Part shown: positions 52,309 through 61,002 of the stretch, piece after piece
Layout of the letters: the number at the start of each line of letters is the position of its first letter
Numbering within the stretch: the stretch's first letter is position 1
Assembly (NCBI RefSeq): GCF_001921215.1
Contig: NZ_MSIF01000026.1
Span: forward strand, 62,001-126,000
Reading direction: 5' to 3'
DNA from: Actinophytocola xinjiangensis
Lineage (GTDB): Bacteria; Actinomycetota; Actinomycetes; Mycobacteriales; Pseudonocardiaceae
DNA length: 64,000 nucleotides
Made by a program: the position numbers and the translations under genes
The notes under the pieces: model-generated
What the model was told of the DNA's origin: nothing
The model's database searches: none
Seen by the model: only the letters and a program-made list of their open reading frames with translations

Positions 52309-53244
52309 ATGAGGTTCCGCGCCGACCCGGCGGCGATCACCGGATCGATCGCACCGGTCGTCACCCCGTTCCTGCCGACCGGGGAGGTCGACCACGACGG
52401 CCTGGCCCGGCTGGTCGGCTGGCAGCTGGCCAACGGCTCGCACGGCATCTCGCTGGGCGGGTCGACCGGCGAGCCCAGCGCGCAGACCGTCGCCGAACGC
52501 GTCGCCGGGATGCGCACCGCCGTCGAGGTGATCGGCGACCGGGTCCCGTTCCTGCCGGGCACCGGCTCGGCCAAGCTCGACGAGACGCTGGAGCTGACCG
52601 GGCAGGCCGCCGACCTGGGCGCCGACGCCGTGCTGGTGATCACCCCGTACTACGCCCGGCCCACCCAGGGCGCGCTGTACACCTGGTACTCGACGGTGGC
52701 CAGGGAGTTCCCCGACCTGCCGGTGGTGATCTACAACGTGCCGTCGCGCACCGCCGTGGACATCTCCCCGGACACCGTGCACGACCTGCGCCGCGACCAC
52801 GACAACATCGTCGGCATCAAGGAGACCACCAAGGACTTCGAGCACTTCTCCCGCGTGCTGCACCGCTGCGGGCGCGATTTCCTGGTGTGGTCGGGCATCG
52901 AGCTGCTGTGCCTGCCGCTGCTGGCGTTGGGCGGGCGCGGGTTCGTCAGCGCGCTGGCCAACATCGCCCCGCGCGCGGTCGCGTCGATGTACGAGCTGTG
53001 GACCGAGGGCCGCACCGACGAGGCGCTGGACCTGCACTACCGGCTGCACCCGCTGGTGGACCTGCTGTTCACCGAGACCAACCCGGCGCCGGCCAAGTGG
53101 GTCCTCGCCCAGCGCGGCCTGCTGGGCTCCGACCACGTCCGCCCGCCGCTGGCGACCCTGACCGAGGCCGGGGCGCGCCGGGTGAGCGACCTGATCGCCC
53201 AGGCCCCCGACCTGCTCTCCCCCACGACCGAGGTTTCCGCATGA
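52309..53244 (+). CDS. DapA/dihydrodipicolinate synthase-family lyase
   Basis: 311-residue TIM-barrel class I aldolase family protein: GSTGEPSAQT, YNVPSRTAVD (Tyr of the proton relay) and Schiff-base Lys in GIKETTKD. Members condense or cleave 2-oxoacids with aldehydes. Inside a meta-cleavage operon it could be the terminal aldolase or a hydratase-aldolase rather than a lysine biosynthesis enzyme (inference). Starts two bases after the fusion gene's stop and overlaps the dehydrogenase start by four. Confidence 0.88.
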   Translation: MRFRADPAAITGSIAPVVTPFLPTGEVDHDGLARLVGWQLANGSHGISLGGSTGEPSAQTVAERVAGMRTAVEVIGDRVPFLPGTGSAKLDETLELTGQAADLGADAVLVITPYYARPTQGALYTWYSTVAREFPDLPVVIYNVPSRTAVDISPDTVHDLRRDHDNIVGIKETTKDFEHFSRVLHRCGRDFLVWSGIELLCLPLLALGGRGFVSALANIAPRAVASMYELWTEGRTDEALDLHYRLHPLVDLLFTETNPAPAKWVLAQRGLLGSDHVRPPLATLTEAGARRVSDLIAQAPDLLSPTTEVSA

Positions 53245-54737
53245 CACTCCCGATCCCCGCGCTGATCCCGCACTACATCGGCGGGCAGCGGGTCCCCAGC
53301 GCCGGCGGCGAGCGGTTCGACGTGCTCGCCCCCGCCACCAACGAGGTGTACACCAGCGCCGCCGCCGGGCAGGCCGCCGACATCGACGCGGCGGTCGCCG
53401 CGGCCGGCGACGCGTTCGGCGAGTGGTCGCGGCTGACCGCCAGGGCGCGCGCGTCGCTGCTGATGCGGGTCGCCGACGCCATCGAGGCCCGCGACGACCT
53501 GCTGGCGAGCCTGGAGAGCTTCGACACCGGCCTGCCGATCACCCAGGCCAGGGGCCAGGCGCGGCGCGCGGCCGAGAACTTCCGGTTCTTCGCCGACGTG
53601 ATCGTCGGGCTCAACGAGGACGCGTTCGCGGTGCCGGGGCGGCAGGTGAACTACGTGCTGCGCCGGCCGGTCGGGGTCGCCGGGCTGATCACCCCGTGGA
53701 ACACACCGTTCATGCTGGAGACCTGGAAGCTGGCGCCGGCGCTGGCCGCCGGCTGCACGGTGGTGCTCAAGCCGGCGGAGTGGTCGCCGCTGTCGGCGAG
53801 CCTGCTGCCGGAGATCGCCGAGGAGGCCGGTCTGCCGCCGGGCGTGCTGAACATCGTGCACGGCATCGGGGAGGAGGCCGGGGACGCGTTGGTGCGGCAC
53901 CCGGACGTGCCGCTGATCTCGTTCACCGGCGAAACCACGACCGGTCAGCTGATCGCCGCCAACTGCGCCGAGCACCTCAAGGGGGTGTCGATGGAGCTGG
54001 GCGGCAAGAGCCCGTGCGTGGTGTTCGCCGACGCCGACCTGGACGCGGCGATCGACTCGGCGGTGTTCCAGATCTTCAGCCTCAACGGCGAGCGGTGCAC
54101 CGCCGGCTCGCGGCTGCTGGTCCAGCGCGAGATCTACGACGAGGTGCTCGACCGGCTCGCCGCGCGGGCCGGGGCCGTGCGCGTCGGCGACCCCGGTGAT
54201 CCGGCGACCGAACTGGGCGCGCTGATCCACCCCGAGCACTACGCGCGGGTCGGCGAGTACGTGGCGCTGGGCACCGCCCAGGGCGCGCGGCTGATCGCCG
54301 GCGGCCGGCGCCCGGCCGGGCTGTCCGACGGCAACTTCATGGAGGCGACGGTGTTCGCCGACGTCACCGAGGACATGCGGGTGTTCCAGGAGGAGATCTT
54401 CGGGCCGGTGCTGTGCGTGACGCCGTTCGACACCGAGGAGGAGGCCGTCGCGCTCGCCAACGCCACGCGCTACGGGCTGGCCGGCTACGTCTGGACCACC
54501 GATCTGCGGCGCGCGCACACTGTGGCCGAGCGGATCGACGCGGGGATGCTGTGGATCAACTCGCACAACGTGCGGGACCTGCGGACGCCGTTCGGTGGGG
54601 TGAAGGCCAGTGGGCTCGGCCGGGAGGGCGGCCGGCACAGCATCGACTTCTACACCGAGCAACGGATCGTGCATGTCAATGTCGGCGAGGTCCACGTGCC
54701 TCGGTTCGGCCTGTCCGGCAAGGAGGTTTCCTCGTGA
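53241..54737 (+). CDS. hpaE: HpaE-like 5-carboxymethyl-2-hydroxymuconate semialdehyde dehydrogenase
   Basis: 498-residue aldehyde dehydrogenase: ITPWNTPF, KPAEWSPLSA, FTGETTTG, catalytic Glu in MELGGKSP and Cys in NGERCTAGSR; WINSHNVRDLRTPFGGVKASGLGREGG is typical of HpaE. It oxidises the ring-cleavage semialdehyde made by HpaD, whose gene starts four bases before this one ends. ATG 53241 overlaps the DapA-like stop. Confidence 0.88.
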   Translation: MTLPIPALIPHYIGGQRVPSAGGERFDVLAPATNEVYTSAAAGQAADIDAAVAAAGDAFGEWSRLTARARASLLMRVADAIEARDDLLASLESFDTGLPITQARGQARRAAENFRFFADVIVGLNEDAFAVPGRQVNYVLRRPVGVAGLITPWNTPFMLETWKLAPALAAGCTVVLKPAEWSPLSASLLPEIAEEAGLPPGVLNIVHGIGEEAGDALVRHPDVPLISFTGETTTGQLIAANCAEHLKGVSMELGGKSPCVVFADADLDAAIDSAVFQIFSLNGERCTAGSRLLVQREIYDEVLDRLAARAGAVRVGDPGDPATELGALIHPEHYARVGEYVALGTAQGARLIAGGRRPAGLSDGNFMEATVFADVTEDMRVFQEEIFGPVLCVTPFDTEEEAVALANATRYGLAGYVWTTDLRRAHTVAERIDAGMLWINSHNVRDLRTPFGGVKASGLGREGGRHSIDFYTEQRIVHVNVGEVHVPRFGLSGKEVSS

Positions 54738-55741
54738 GTGAACTGCCGAAGGCTCCGGACGTCGTCCGGTCGTGTTACGCGGAGCTGGTGGTGACCGATC
54801 TGGAGCGGGCGCACTGGTTCTGGGTGGAGTTGCTGGGGTTGCACGTGCAGCACCGGGAGGACGGGGTGCTGTGCCTGCGGGGCAGCGACGAGCTGACCCA
54901 CCACAACCTGGTGTTGCGTGAGGGCCCGGTGGCGGCGTTGGACCACATCGCCTACCGGGTGCGCACACCCGAGGACGTCGACCGGGCCGAGCGGTACTTC
55001 ACCGCCGTCGGCTCGCCCGTGCGCCGGATCCCGGCGGGCGAGGGCACGCCCGGGGTCGGTGACGCCGTGCGGGTGGTGGACCCGCTGGGCTTCCCGGTCG
55101 AGTTCTTCCACGACATCTCGCGGGCCGAGCGGCTGATCCAGCGCTACGACCTCAAGCGGGGCGCGCGGATCGCGCGGCTGGACCACTTCAACATCGTGGT
55201 GCCGGACATCCCGGCGGCCTACCGGCACTACGAGGCGCTCGGGTTCGGCTGCTCGGAGACCATCGAGGACGAGCACGAGATGTACGCGGCGTGGATGTAC
55301 CGCAAGCAGACCGTGCACGATGTGGCGTTCACCGGCGGGGCGGGGCCCCGGATGCACCACATCGGGATGGCCACCCATGAGTCGCACTCGGTGCTGCACA
55401 CCGCCGACATCCTGGGGTCGCTGCACCAGGAGGGGTTCATCGAGCGCGGGCCGGGCCGGCACGGGGTGTCGAACGCGTTCTACGTGTACCTGCGCGACCC
55501 GGACGGGCACCGGGTGGAGATCTACACCTCCGACTACTACACCGGCGACCCCGACCACGAGACCTTCCGCTGGAACGTGCACGACGACCGCCGCCGCGAC
55601 TTCTGGGGCAACGCGGTGATCGAGTCCTGGTACAAGGAGGCGACGCCGGTGCTCGACCTGGCGGGCAACGTCACCCCGATCAGCGAGTCGGCGATCGACG
55701 AGAGCGCCACCCGCGTCGGGGCCGACGGACTCGGTGACTGA
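54734..55741 (+). CDS. hpaD: Homoprotocatechuate (3,4-dihydroxyphenylacetate) 2,3-dioxygenase
   Basis: 335-residue type I extradiol dioxygenase, strongly similar throughout to the Brevibacterium fuscum enzyme (e.g. RKQTVHDVAFTGG, GPGRHGVSNAFYVYLRDPDG, IYTSDYYTGDPD). Metal ligands by position: H151 (LDHFN), H209 (RMHHIG), E262 (VEIYT). It opens the ring next to the catechol diol, giving 5-carboxymethyl-2-hydroxymuconate semialdehyde for HpaE. Last gene of the rightward operon; it fixes the pathway's central intermediate. Confidence 0.93.
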   Translation: MSELPKAPDVVRSCYAELVVTDLERAHWFWVELLGLHVQHREDGVLCLRGSDELTHHNLVLREGPVAALDHIAYRVRTPEDVDRAERYFTAVGSPVRRIPAGEGTPGVGDAVRVVDPLGFPVEFFHDISRAERLIQRYDLKRGARIARLDHFNIVVPDIPAAYRHYEALGFGCSETIEDEHEMYAAWMYRKQTVHDVAFTGGAGPRMHHIGMATHESHSVLHTADILGSLHQEGFIERGPGRHGVSNAFYVYLRDPDGHRVEIYTSDYYTGDPDHETFRWNVHDDRRRDFWGNAVIESWYKEATPVLDLAGNVTPISESAIDESATRVGADGLGD

Positions 55742-55918
55742 GCCCGGGAAACCGAGGTGACCACAGGCCGTTCGTCCGTCGCCCGGAACTGTCGGGGCAC
55801 GCCGGTAAGCTGCTGACCGGGGGGGCCGGAGGCCGAACCGGTCAGGAATCGAGAAGCACCGACCGGCGCCCCGCCCGTAGCGTCACCGTCGACATCGGAC
55901 ACGACCGGAGGTGACGTG

Positions 55919-56338
55919 ATGGGTCTCTCACTGTGGTTCCAGCGGCGGACGAACGTCAGGACCACCGAGCGCATCCGCCGCAAGGGCGGGCGCATGATGG
56001 GCATGGACCTGCTCATCCTGCACACGGTGGGCCGCCGCTCGGGCGAACCACGGCAGTCCCCGCTGTCGTGGTTCGCCGACGGCGAGAGCTCCCGGCTGAT
56101 CATCGCCTCCGGCGGTGGGAAGCGGAACCCGGACTGGTACGCCAACCTGATGGCCCACCCCGACCACGCCAAGGTCGAACTCCACGGCGAGGACGCGGTC
56201 CCGGTGACCGTCGACCGGCTTGAGGGCACCGAGCGGGACCGCGCCTGGCGGCTCATCGTCGAGGCCCAGCCGCGCTACGCCAGGTACCAGAACAGAAGTG
56301 ACCGCCGGTATCCGGTGATCCGGCTGACCACCAGCTGA
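55919..56338 (+). CDS. Deazaflavin (F420)-dependent nitroreductase/quinone reductase-family protein (DUF385)
   Basis: 139-residue protein of the Ddn/FQR split-barrel family: LILHTVGRRSGEPRQSPLSWFAD, IIASGGGKRNPDWYANLMAHP and VELHGEDAVPVTVDRL. Members use reduced F420 to reduce quinones or nitro compounds, probably at the membrane. ATG 55919 follows GGAGGTGA. A GTG three bases earlier is in frame. Single gene. Confidence 0.88.
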   Translation: MGLSLWFQRRTNVRTTERIRRKGGRMMGMDLLILHTVGRRSGEPRQSPLSWFADGESSRLIIASGGGKRNPDWYANLMAHPDHAKVELHGEDAVPVTVDRLEGTERDRAWRLIVEAQPRYARYQNRSDRRYPVIRLTTS

Positions 56339-56738
56339 AACCGCGGCCGGATCACCTCGCCGGCCGGCGAACGGGTCGCCGCCGCGGAATGTCCTGAATG
56401 GACACTGGGTGCGTCGTCGCCGCCGGCGAGTCGGGTGCGCGGAAGATGTTCTCCGCCGACTGGCGGCGGACGGGCCGGTCACCGTGCGCCCGCTCGGTCG
56501 CGGCGTGGCTGAACTGGACGCCAACAGGTTTCGTCGTACTGATAATTGATGTCCTTTCAGGACAGTGAAGAAGGAGCGGGCCGGCGCGGGATTCGTCGTC
56601 GCACCTGAAAGACCCGGTAGCACCCACTCTACACCGCGTGTGGAAGATTCATGGTGTAGCGTGACACTGTCGAAGATTTCTCGCAGCTGGCGGCAGAGCC
56701 GGCTTCGTCCTCGGCGCGACAGGCGCGAAGGACCCAGT
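56339..56738. other. Regulatory intergenic region with paired palindromes
   Basis: 400 bases before the DUF6292 gene. It carries two palindromes of the same form, TGTCC-N5-GGACA, at 56390-56404 and 56550-56564, and unusually AT-rich patches around 56535-56550. A frame open from 56565 runs into the DUF6292 gene, but its first 58 codons are basic and low in family resemblance. Confidence 0.6.
56390..56564. promoter_or_regulatory. Two identical-architecture palindromes, 160 bp apart
   Basis: TGTCCTGAATGGACA (56390-56404) and TGTCCTTTCAGGACA (56550-56564) share 5-bp arms and 5-nt spacers and begin exactly 160 bases apart. They look like a dimeric regulator's operators, able to support a DNA loop. 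The regulator is not identifiable from the window. Confidence 0.6.
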
Positions 56739-57302
56739 ATGACACCGACCCCGCACAGCCCGGCGCGCGCCCACTTCGTCGAGGCCCGTGCCAGGGCCGA
56801 GTGGGAGCTGTCCGACCAGCAGCGGCGAGCCGTCCGGACGGTCGCCAGCCAGGCCCGTGACCGGGGCGAGTTCAGCTCCCTGCTGTCCATGCTCGGCCTT
56901 GAGGACCCCACCCCGCGCGCCGTCGGGTTCAGCCAGCGGCTGGCCGTCTACGTCGACCAGGTCGCCACCGCGCTCGGCGTGCCGCCCGAGGCGATCGGGT
57001 GCGAGGTGAGCGACACCGCCACCGCCTACGTCGGACTCGAGCGCCGCTGGACCGCCCGGCCCGACCGCGACCTGATGCTCGTCTGGGACGAACACCTCGG
57101 CTGGTACCTCGCGGTGGAGACCACCCCGGCCGAACCGCCCGTCATCGTCGCCTACCTCCACGGTGCCGTCGTCGCCCCGCCGGACGTGGTCGCCCGCTTC
57201 GTCCGGGACACGACCGCCGGCCGGCACGTGAACCGCTTGCGGCCGGTACTGCCGCCGACCGAGCGCACCACCCTCGCCGACCAGATGGCCACCGTGGCCT
57301 GA
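56739..57302 (+). CDS. DUF6292 family protein
   Basis: 187-residue cytosolic protein of unknown function, typical of Pseudonocardiales. The core RLAVYVDQVATALGVPPEAIG, LMLVWDEHLGWYLAVET and the C-terminal PPDVVARFVRD match the DUF6292 pattern. ATG 56739 is chosen because the family-like sequence starts soon after; a frame open upstream to 56565 is probably untranslated leader. Its promoter region carries paired palindromes. Confidence 0.75.
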   Translation: MTPTPHSPARAHFVEARARAEWELSDQQRRAVRTVASQARDRGEFSSLLSMLGLEDPTPRAVGFSQRLAVYVDQVATALGVPPEAIGCEVSDTATAYVGLERRWTARPDRDLMLVWDEHLGWYLAVETTPAEPPVIVAYLHGAVVAPPDVVARFVRDTTAGRHVNRLRPVLPPTERTTLADQMATVA

Positions 57303-57330
57303 CACCGCACCGACGGGTCATGCGGGTGCG

Positions 57331-58485
57331 GTGCCCGAACCGGACCCGGTCAACCATCCATCATGGATTGTGGGTCAGCACACGGTGATATCGTTCGTCT
57401 GGTCACCAGGCAATTCCCTGCCCGCCGGCACGGGCGGCTCGGAGAACTACACCATCGGTCAGGTTCGCGAGCTGAACCGGCGCGGCGTACCGGCCCAGGT
57501 GGTCACCATCGGACTTGGTGCCGACGACGGCCGGCGAGAGTTCACCGGCATCCCGTTCCGGTCCCTGCCCACCGTCGACGCCGTCGGCGACCTCGACGGC
57601 ACCGTCGTGTTCGTCAACGAACCGCACACGGTGGACACCAGCAACCCGGCGTTCGTCATCCTGCACAACCCGCCACCCATCCGGGAACGGGAGCGGGCGT
57701 TCCTGGTGAAGGGAACCAGAACGCTGGCGCTCATCGCCACCAGCCACTACGCCGCCGCGCTGTGGGCGGCCTACCTCGACGTCGACGTCGCGACGATCAA
57801 CGTCGTGTACCCGTTCGCCGAGCCGTGCTTCGCCACCCAGCTCCGGCCGACGAAGCCGCCCGGACGGACCAGGATCCTGTTCGCGGGCCGGCTGAGCCCG
57901 GAGAAGGGCATCTACACCCTGCTGGAGACCCTGCACATCGATGTCATCGTGCAGGACCTGACCCTCACCTTCACCGCGACCACCGCCGGCGCCGACAAAC
58001 CACCGGGGAAGGTCATCGAGCGGCTGCTCGGCGAGCATCCCGGCATCTCGATGGTCACCGCCAGGACCACACCCGCGCTGATGGCCGAGTTGATGGCCGA
58101 GCACGACATCGTCGTGATGCCGTCCAACAGCCAGTACTGGCACGAGACCTTCGGCATCGTCTCGATCGAGGCCCAGCACACCGGCTGCTGGGTGATCGCC
58201 GCCGACGACGGTGGGCTCCCGGAGACCGACTGCGGCGGTGTCGTACTGGTCGAACCGGACAACGCCGAGGCACTCGCCTGGGGCATCCGCGCGGCCATCG
58301 ACAACGGGCCCTTCCCCGGCCGGTACCAGGCCGGCACACGGTTCACCGTCAGCCAGTCGGTGGACAGCCTCATCCGGGTACTCGAACGACCGCAGTCCCC
58401 GCCACCGGCGACCATCGTCCGGCAACTCGAGGAACTGGCCCTCGCGCCCCCGGCCGAACGGCGGGGAGCATTGCCCATCCCGTGA
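57331..58485 (+). CDS. GT4-type glycosyltransferase
   Basis: 384-residue GT-B glycosyltransferase. N-terminal acceptor domain (SLPAGTGGSENYTIGQVRELNRRG); C-terminal donor domain ILFAGRLSPEKGIYTLLE and the E-x7-E-like HETFGIVSIEAQHTGCWVIA. It transfers a sugar from an NDP-sugar to an unknown acceptor in the cytosol. GTG 57331 lies 28 bp after the previous stop. Followed at 98 bp by desaturase genes, so a glycolipid link is conceivable but only a guess. Confidence 0.83.
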   Translation: MPEPDPVNHPSWIVGQHTVISFVWSPGNSLPAGTGGSENYTIGQVRELNRRGVPAQVVTIGLGADDGRREFTGIPFRSLPTVDAVGDLDGTVVFVNEPHTVDTSNPAFVILHNPPPIRERERAFLVKGTRTLALIATSHYAAALWAAYLDVDVATINVVYPFAEPCFATQLRPTKPPGRTRILFAGRLSPEKGIYTLLETLHIDVIVQDLTLTFTATTAGADKPPGKVIERLLGEHPGISMVTARTTPALMAELMAEHDIVVMPSNSQYWHETFGIVSIEAQHTGCWVIAADDGGLPETDCGGVVLVEPDNAEALAWGIRAAIDNGPFPGRYQAGTRFTVSQSVDSLIRVLERPQSPPPATIVRQLEELALAPPAERRGALPIP

Positions 58486-58583
58486 TCCCGTGCGACCCTG
58501 AGGACACCGCGCGGGCGCAGCCCGCGCCGCGACGCCACCCGGGACCCCGGTGCCGTGAACGACACCCAGGAGGTGGTGGCTCG

Positions 58584-59609
58584 ATGACCACAATCGACAC
58601 CCCGACGACCAAGGACGCCAACGACTACGTCGAGCTGTCCCGGATGATGCACCGGCACGGCCTGCTCGGCCGCCGCTACGGCTACTACGGGGTGAAGATC
58701 GGGCTCAACGTGCTCGCCTTCGCCGGCGGCTGGGTGGCGTTCGTCCACCTCGGCGACTCCTGGTGGCAGTTGTTCCTGGCCGTCTTCTTCGCGGTGATGT
58801 TCGGCCAGTTGGCCTTCATCGGACACGACGCCGGGCACAAGCAGATCTTCCGCACCGGACGGGCCAACGACGTGATCGGCTTCTGGCACGGCGGGATGGT
58901 CGGGCTCAGCTACGCGTCCTGGATGGAGCAGCACCGCCAGCACCACGCCAACCCCAACCACGAGGACGACGACCCGGACATCCACATCCCGGCGATCGCC
59001 TTCACCACCGAGCAGGCCGAGCAACGGCGCGGGTTCTTCCGCTGGATGGCCAAGTACCAGGCGTTCCTGTTCTTCCCGCTGCTGCTGTTGGAAGGCTTCA
59101 GCCTCCACGTGTCCAGCGTGCAGGCCCTGTTGCGCCGTGACCTCAAGGCACGCCGGGTCGAGATCTGCCTGCTGGTCGCGCATTTCGCCGGCTACCTGAC
59201 CGCGGTCTTCCTGGTCCTCTCCCCGCTGACCGGGATCGTGTTCATCCTCGTGCACCAGTGCCTGTGGGGCGTCTACATGGGATGCTCGTTCGCACCGGGC
59301 CACAAGGGCATGCCGACCATCCGGGCGGGTCACACGCTGGACTTCCTGCGCCGCCAGGTCCTCACCACCCGCAACATCCGAGGTGGCCGGATCGTGGACT
59401 TCACCCTCGGCTCACTGAACTACCAGGTCGAGCACCACCTGTTCCCCAGCATGCCCCGGCCGAACCTGCGGCTCGCCCAGCCGATCGTCCAGGCGTTCTG
59501 TGACCGGAAGGGCATCGAGTACTCGCAGTGCGGTTGGCTGCGCACCTACGGCTACGTCCTGCGCCATCTGCACGACGTCGGGGCACCGTTGCGGCTGGCA
59601 AAGTCCTGA
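58584..59609 (+). CDS. Membrane fatty acid desaturase (DesA3/linoleoyl-CoA type)
   Basis: 341-residue di-iron membrane desaturase. Three His boxes: HDAGH, HRQHH and QVEHH (the Q of the last box is typical of front-end and DesA3-like enzymes). Four TM helices in two pairs. It inserts a double bond in acyl chains using reduced ferredoxin or an oxidoreductase that is not encoded here. ATG 58584 follows AGGAGGTGG. Next to a second desaturase of another class. Confidence 0.9.
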   Translation: MTTIDTPTTKDANDYVELSRMMHRHGLLGRRYGYYGVKIGLNVLAFAGGWVAFVHLGDSWWQLFLAVFFAVMFGQLAFIGHDAGHKQIFRTGRANDVIGFWHGGMVGLSYASWMEQHRQHHANPNHEDDDPDIHIPAIAFTTEQAEQRRGFFRWMAKYQAFLFFPLLLLEGFSLHVSSVQALLRRDLKARRVEICLLVAHFAGYLTAVFLVLSPLTGIVFILVHQCLWGVYMGCSFAPGHKGMPTIRAGHTLDFLRRQVLTTRNIRGGRIVDFTLGSLNYQVEHHLFPSMPRPNLRLAQPIVQAFCDRKGIEYSQCGWLRTYGYVLRHLHDVGAPLRLAKS

Positions 59610-59712
59610 CCGAGGTTTGCCCGACTCCCCCGGCGGCTACTCCCTGGTCGGAGTCATCCCGGACCCCGATGACCTGCTATCAGCACGCATCGTCACCGGG
59701 AGAGTACTCACC

Positions 59713-60684
59713 ATGACCACGACACTCCAACGTCCTCCTCCGGAGAGCCGGCGCACCGGCCCGGAACCCATGCTCAAGGGCGAGAAGACCCGGTCCCAGC
59801 TCGCGCTGGTCAAGGTGTTCGCGATCGTTCCGCTGCTGGCGCTGGTCGCGGCCGTGCCGGTCGCCTGGGGCTGGGGGCTGGGCTGGGTCGACGTCGGCAT
59901 CGCCCTGTTCTTCTACACGCTGACCTGTCTGGGCGTCACGGTTGGCTTCCACCGCTACTTCACCCACGGCGCGTTCAAAGCCCGGCGTGGTCTGCGGATC
60001 ACCCTCGCGGCCGTCGGCAGCATGGCCATGCAGGGACCGGTGATCGGCTGGGTGGCCGACCACCGCCGCCACCACGCCTACGCCGACAAGGAGGGCGACC
60101 CGCACTCACCGTGGTTGTTCGGCACCTCGGCCGCCGCGCTGGCCAAGGGGTTCTGGCACGCCCACATGGGCTGGCTGTTCGACCGAGCCCAGACCAACGC
60201 CCGCCGGTTTGCCCCGGATCTGTTGGCAGACAAGGACATTCAGCGTGTCAACCGGCTTTTCCCGGTGCTGACGGTGATCACCCTGGTCGCGCCGGCGGTG
60301 CTCGGTGGGCTGATCACCCTGTCGTGGTGGGGCGCGCTGACCGCGTTCTTCTGGGCAAGCCTGGTCCGGGTCGCGCTGTTGCACCACGTGACGTGGTCGG
60401 TGAACTCGATCTGCCACATGATCGGCGACCGTCCCTTCGAGGCGAGGGACAAGTCGGCGAACTTCTGGCCGCTGGCGATCGCCTCGATGGGTGAGTCGTG
60501 GCACAACTCCCACCACGCCGACCCCACCTGCGCCCGCCACGGCGTGCGGCGAGGTCAGATCGACATCTCCGCCAGGATCATCTGGGTGTTCGAGAAGCTC
60601 GGCTGGGTCCACAACGTCCGCTGGCCCAAGCAGGAACGCCTGGCCAGCAAGCTCAAGCGGCCGGTCCCGTCCGCGACGAGCTAG
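59713..60684 (+). CDS. Acyl-CoA delta-9 desaturase-like membrane protein
   Basis: 323-residue stearoyl-CoA desaturase-type enzyme: His boxes HRYFTH, HRRHH and HNSHH, and TM helices around 35-70 and 180-235. It probably introduces the first double bond in saturated acyl-CoA, with the upstream desaturase adding a further one (inference). ATG 59713 follows GGGAGAG. A strong hairpin ends the unit. Confidence 0.92.
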   Translation: MTTTLQRPPPESRRTGPEPMLKGEKTRSQLALVKVFAIVPLLALVAAVPVAWGWGLGWVDVGIALFFYTLTCLGVTVGFHRYFTHGAFKARRGLRITLAAVGSMAMQGPVIGWVADHRRHHAYADKEGDPHSPWLFGTSAAALAKGFWHAHMGWLFDRAQTNARRFAPDLLADKDIQRVNRLFPVLTVITLVAPAVLGGLITLSWWGALTAFFWASLVRVALLHHVTWSVNSICHMIGDRPFEARDKSANFWPLAIASMGESWHNSHHADPTCARHGVRRGQIDISARIIWVFEKLGWVHNVRWPKQERLASKLKRPVPSATS

Positions 60685-60690
60685 GTCCTG

Positions 60691-60737
60691 CCTCGCCGTG
60701 CGCGAAGTACTGGCGAAGTACCCTGCGCACGGCGAGG
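60691..60737. terminator. Terminator hairpin between convergent genes
   Basis: Perfect 13-bp stem CCTCGCCGTGCGC (60691-60703) with 60725-60737 and a 21-nt loop that holds two copies of GAAGTAC. It lies just after the desaturase stop and facing the RGCVC gene, so it probably ends both transcripts. Confidence 0.75.
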
Positions 60738-60783
60738 AATCCGACCAGGAACACGATCACCAACCAGCAGGCGCGTGATCCGG

Positions 60784-60996
60784 TCACGGCGCGCAGACAC
60801 ATCCCCTGCTGTACCCGCCGGCCGCGGTGGCGGTGCAGAACCGCGCGGCGATCGGGTCGTGCTCGGACAGTGGGTGCGAGCACACCGCGCACCGGTCGGC
60901 CGGTTCGTCGGCCGTGGAGCCGTTCGCGACATCCGGAGCCACCGTCACTTCTGGCATATCTGGAGCACTTCCTGTCATCCTGCGGAAAAGGTGCAT
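60784..60996 (-). CDS. Small RGCVC-type Cys protein
   Basis: 70-residue protein of an actinobacterial family with a conserved Cys/His core: CAVCSHPLSEHDPIAARFC, then SRGCVCAP at the end. The C-x2-C, H and C-x-C pattern suggests a small zinc finger. Function unknown. Last gene of a leftward series; the DUF5994 gene ends seven bases upstream. Confidence 0.7.
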   Translation of the reverse strand: MHLFRRMTGSAPDMPEVTVAPDVANGSTADEPADRCAVCSHPLSEHDPIAARFCTATAAGGYSRGCVCAP

Positions 60997-61002
60997 CAGG
61001 GC

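Noticed and set aside
55537-56911. - frames of 239 and 327 codons over hpaD's end and the DUF385 gene
   Set aside because: Shadows; they cross two well-supported + genes and a regulatory gap.
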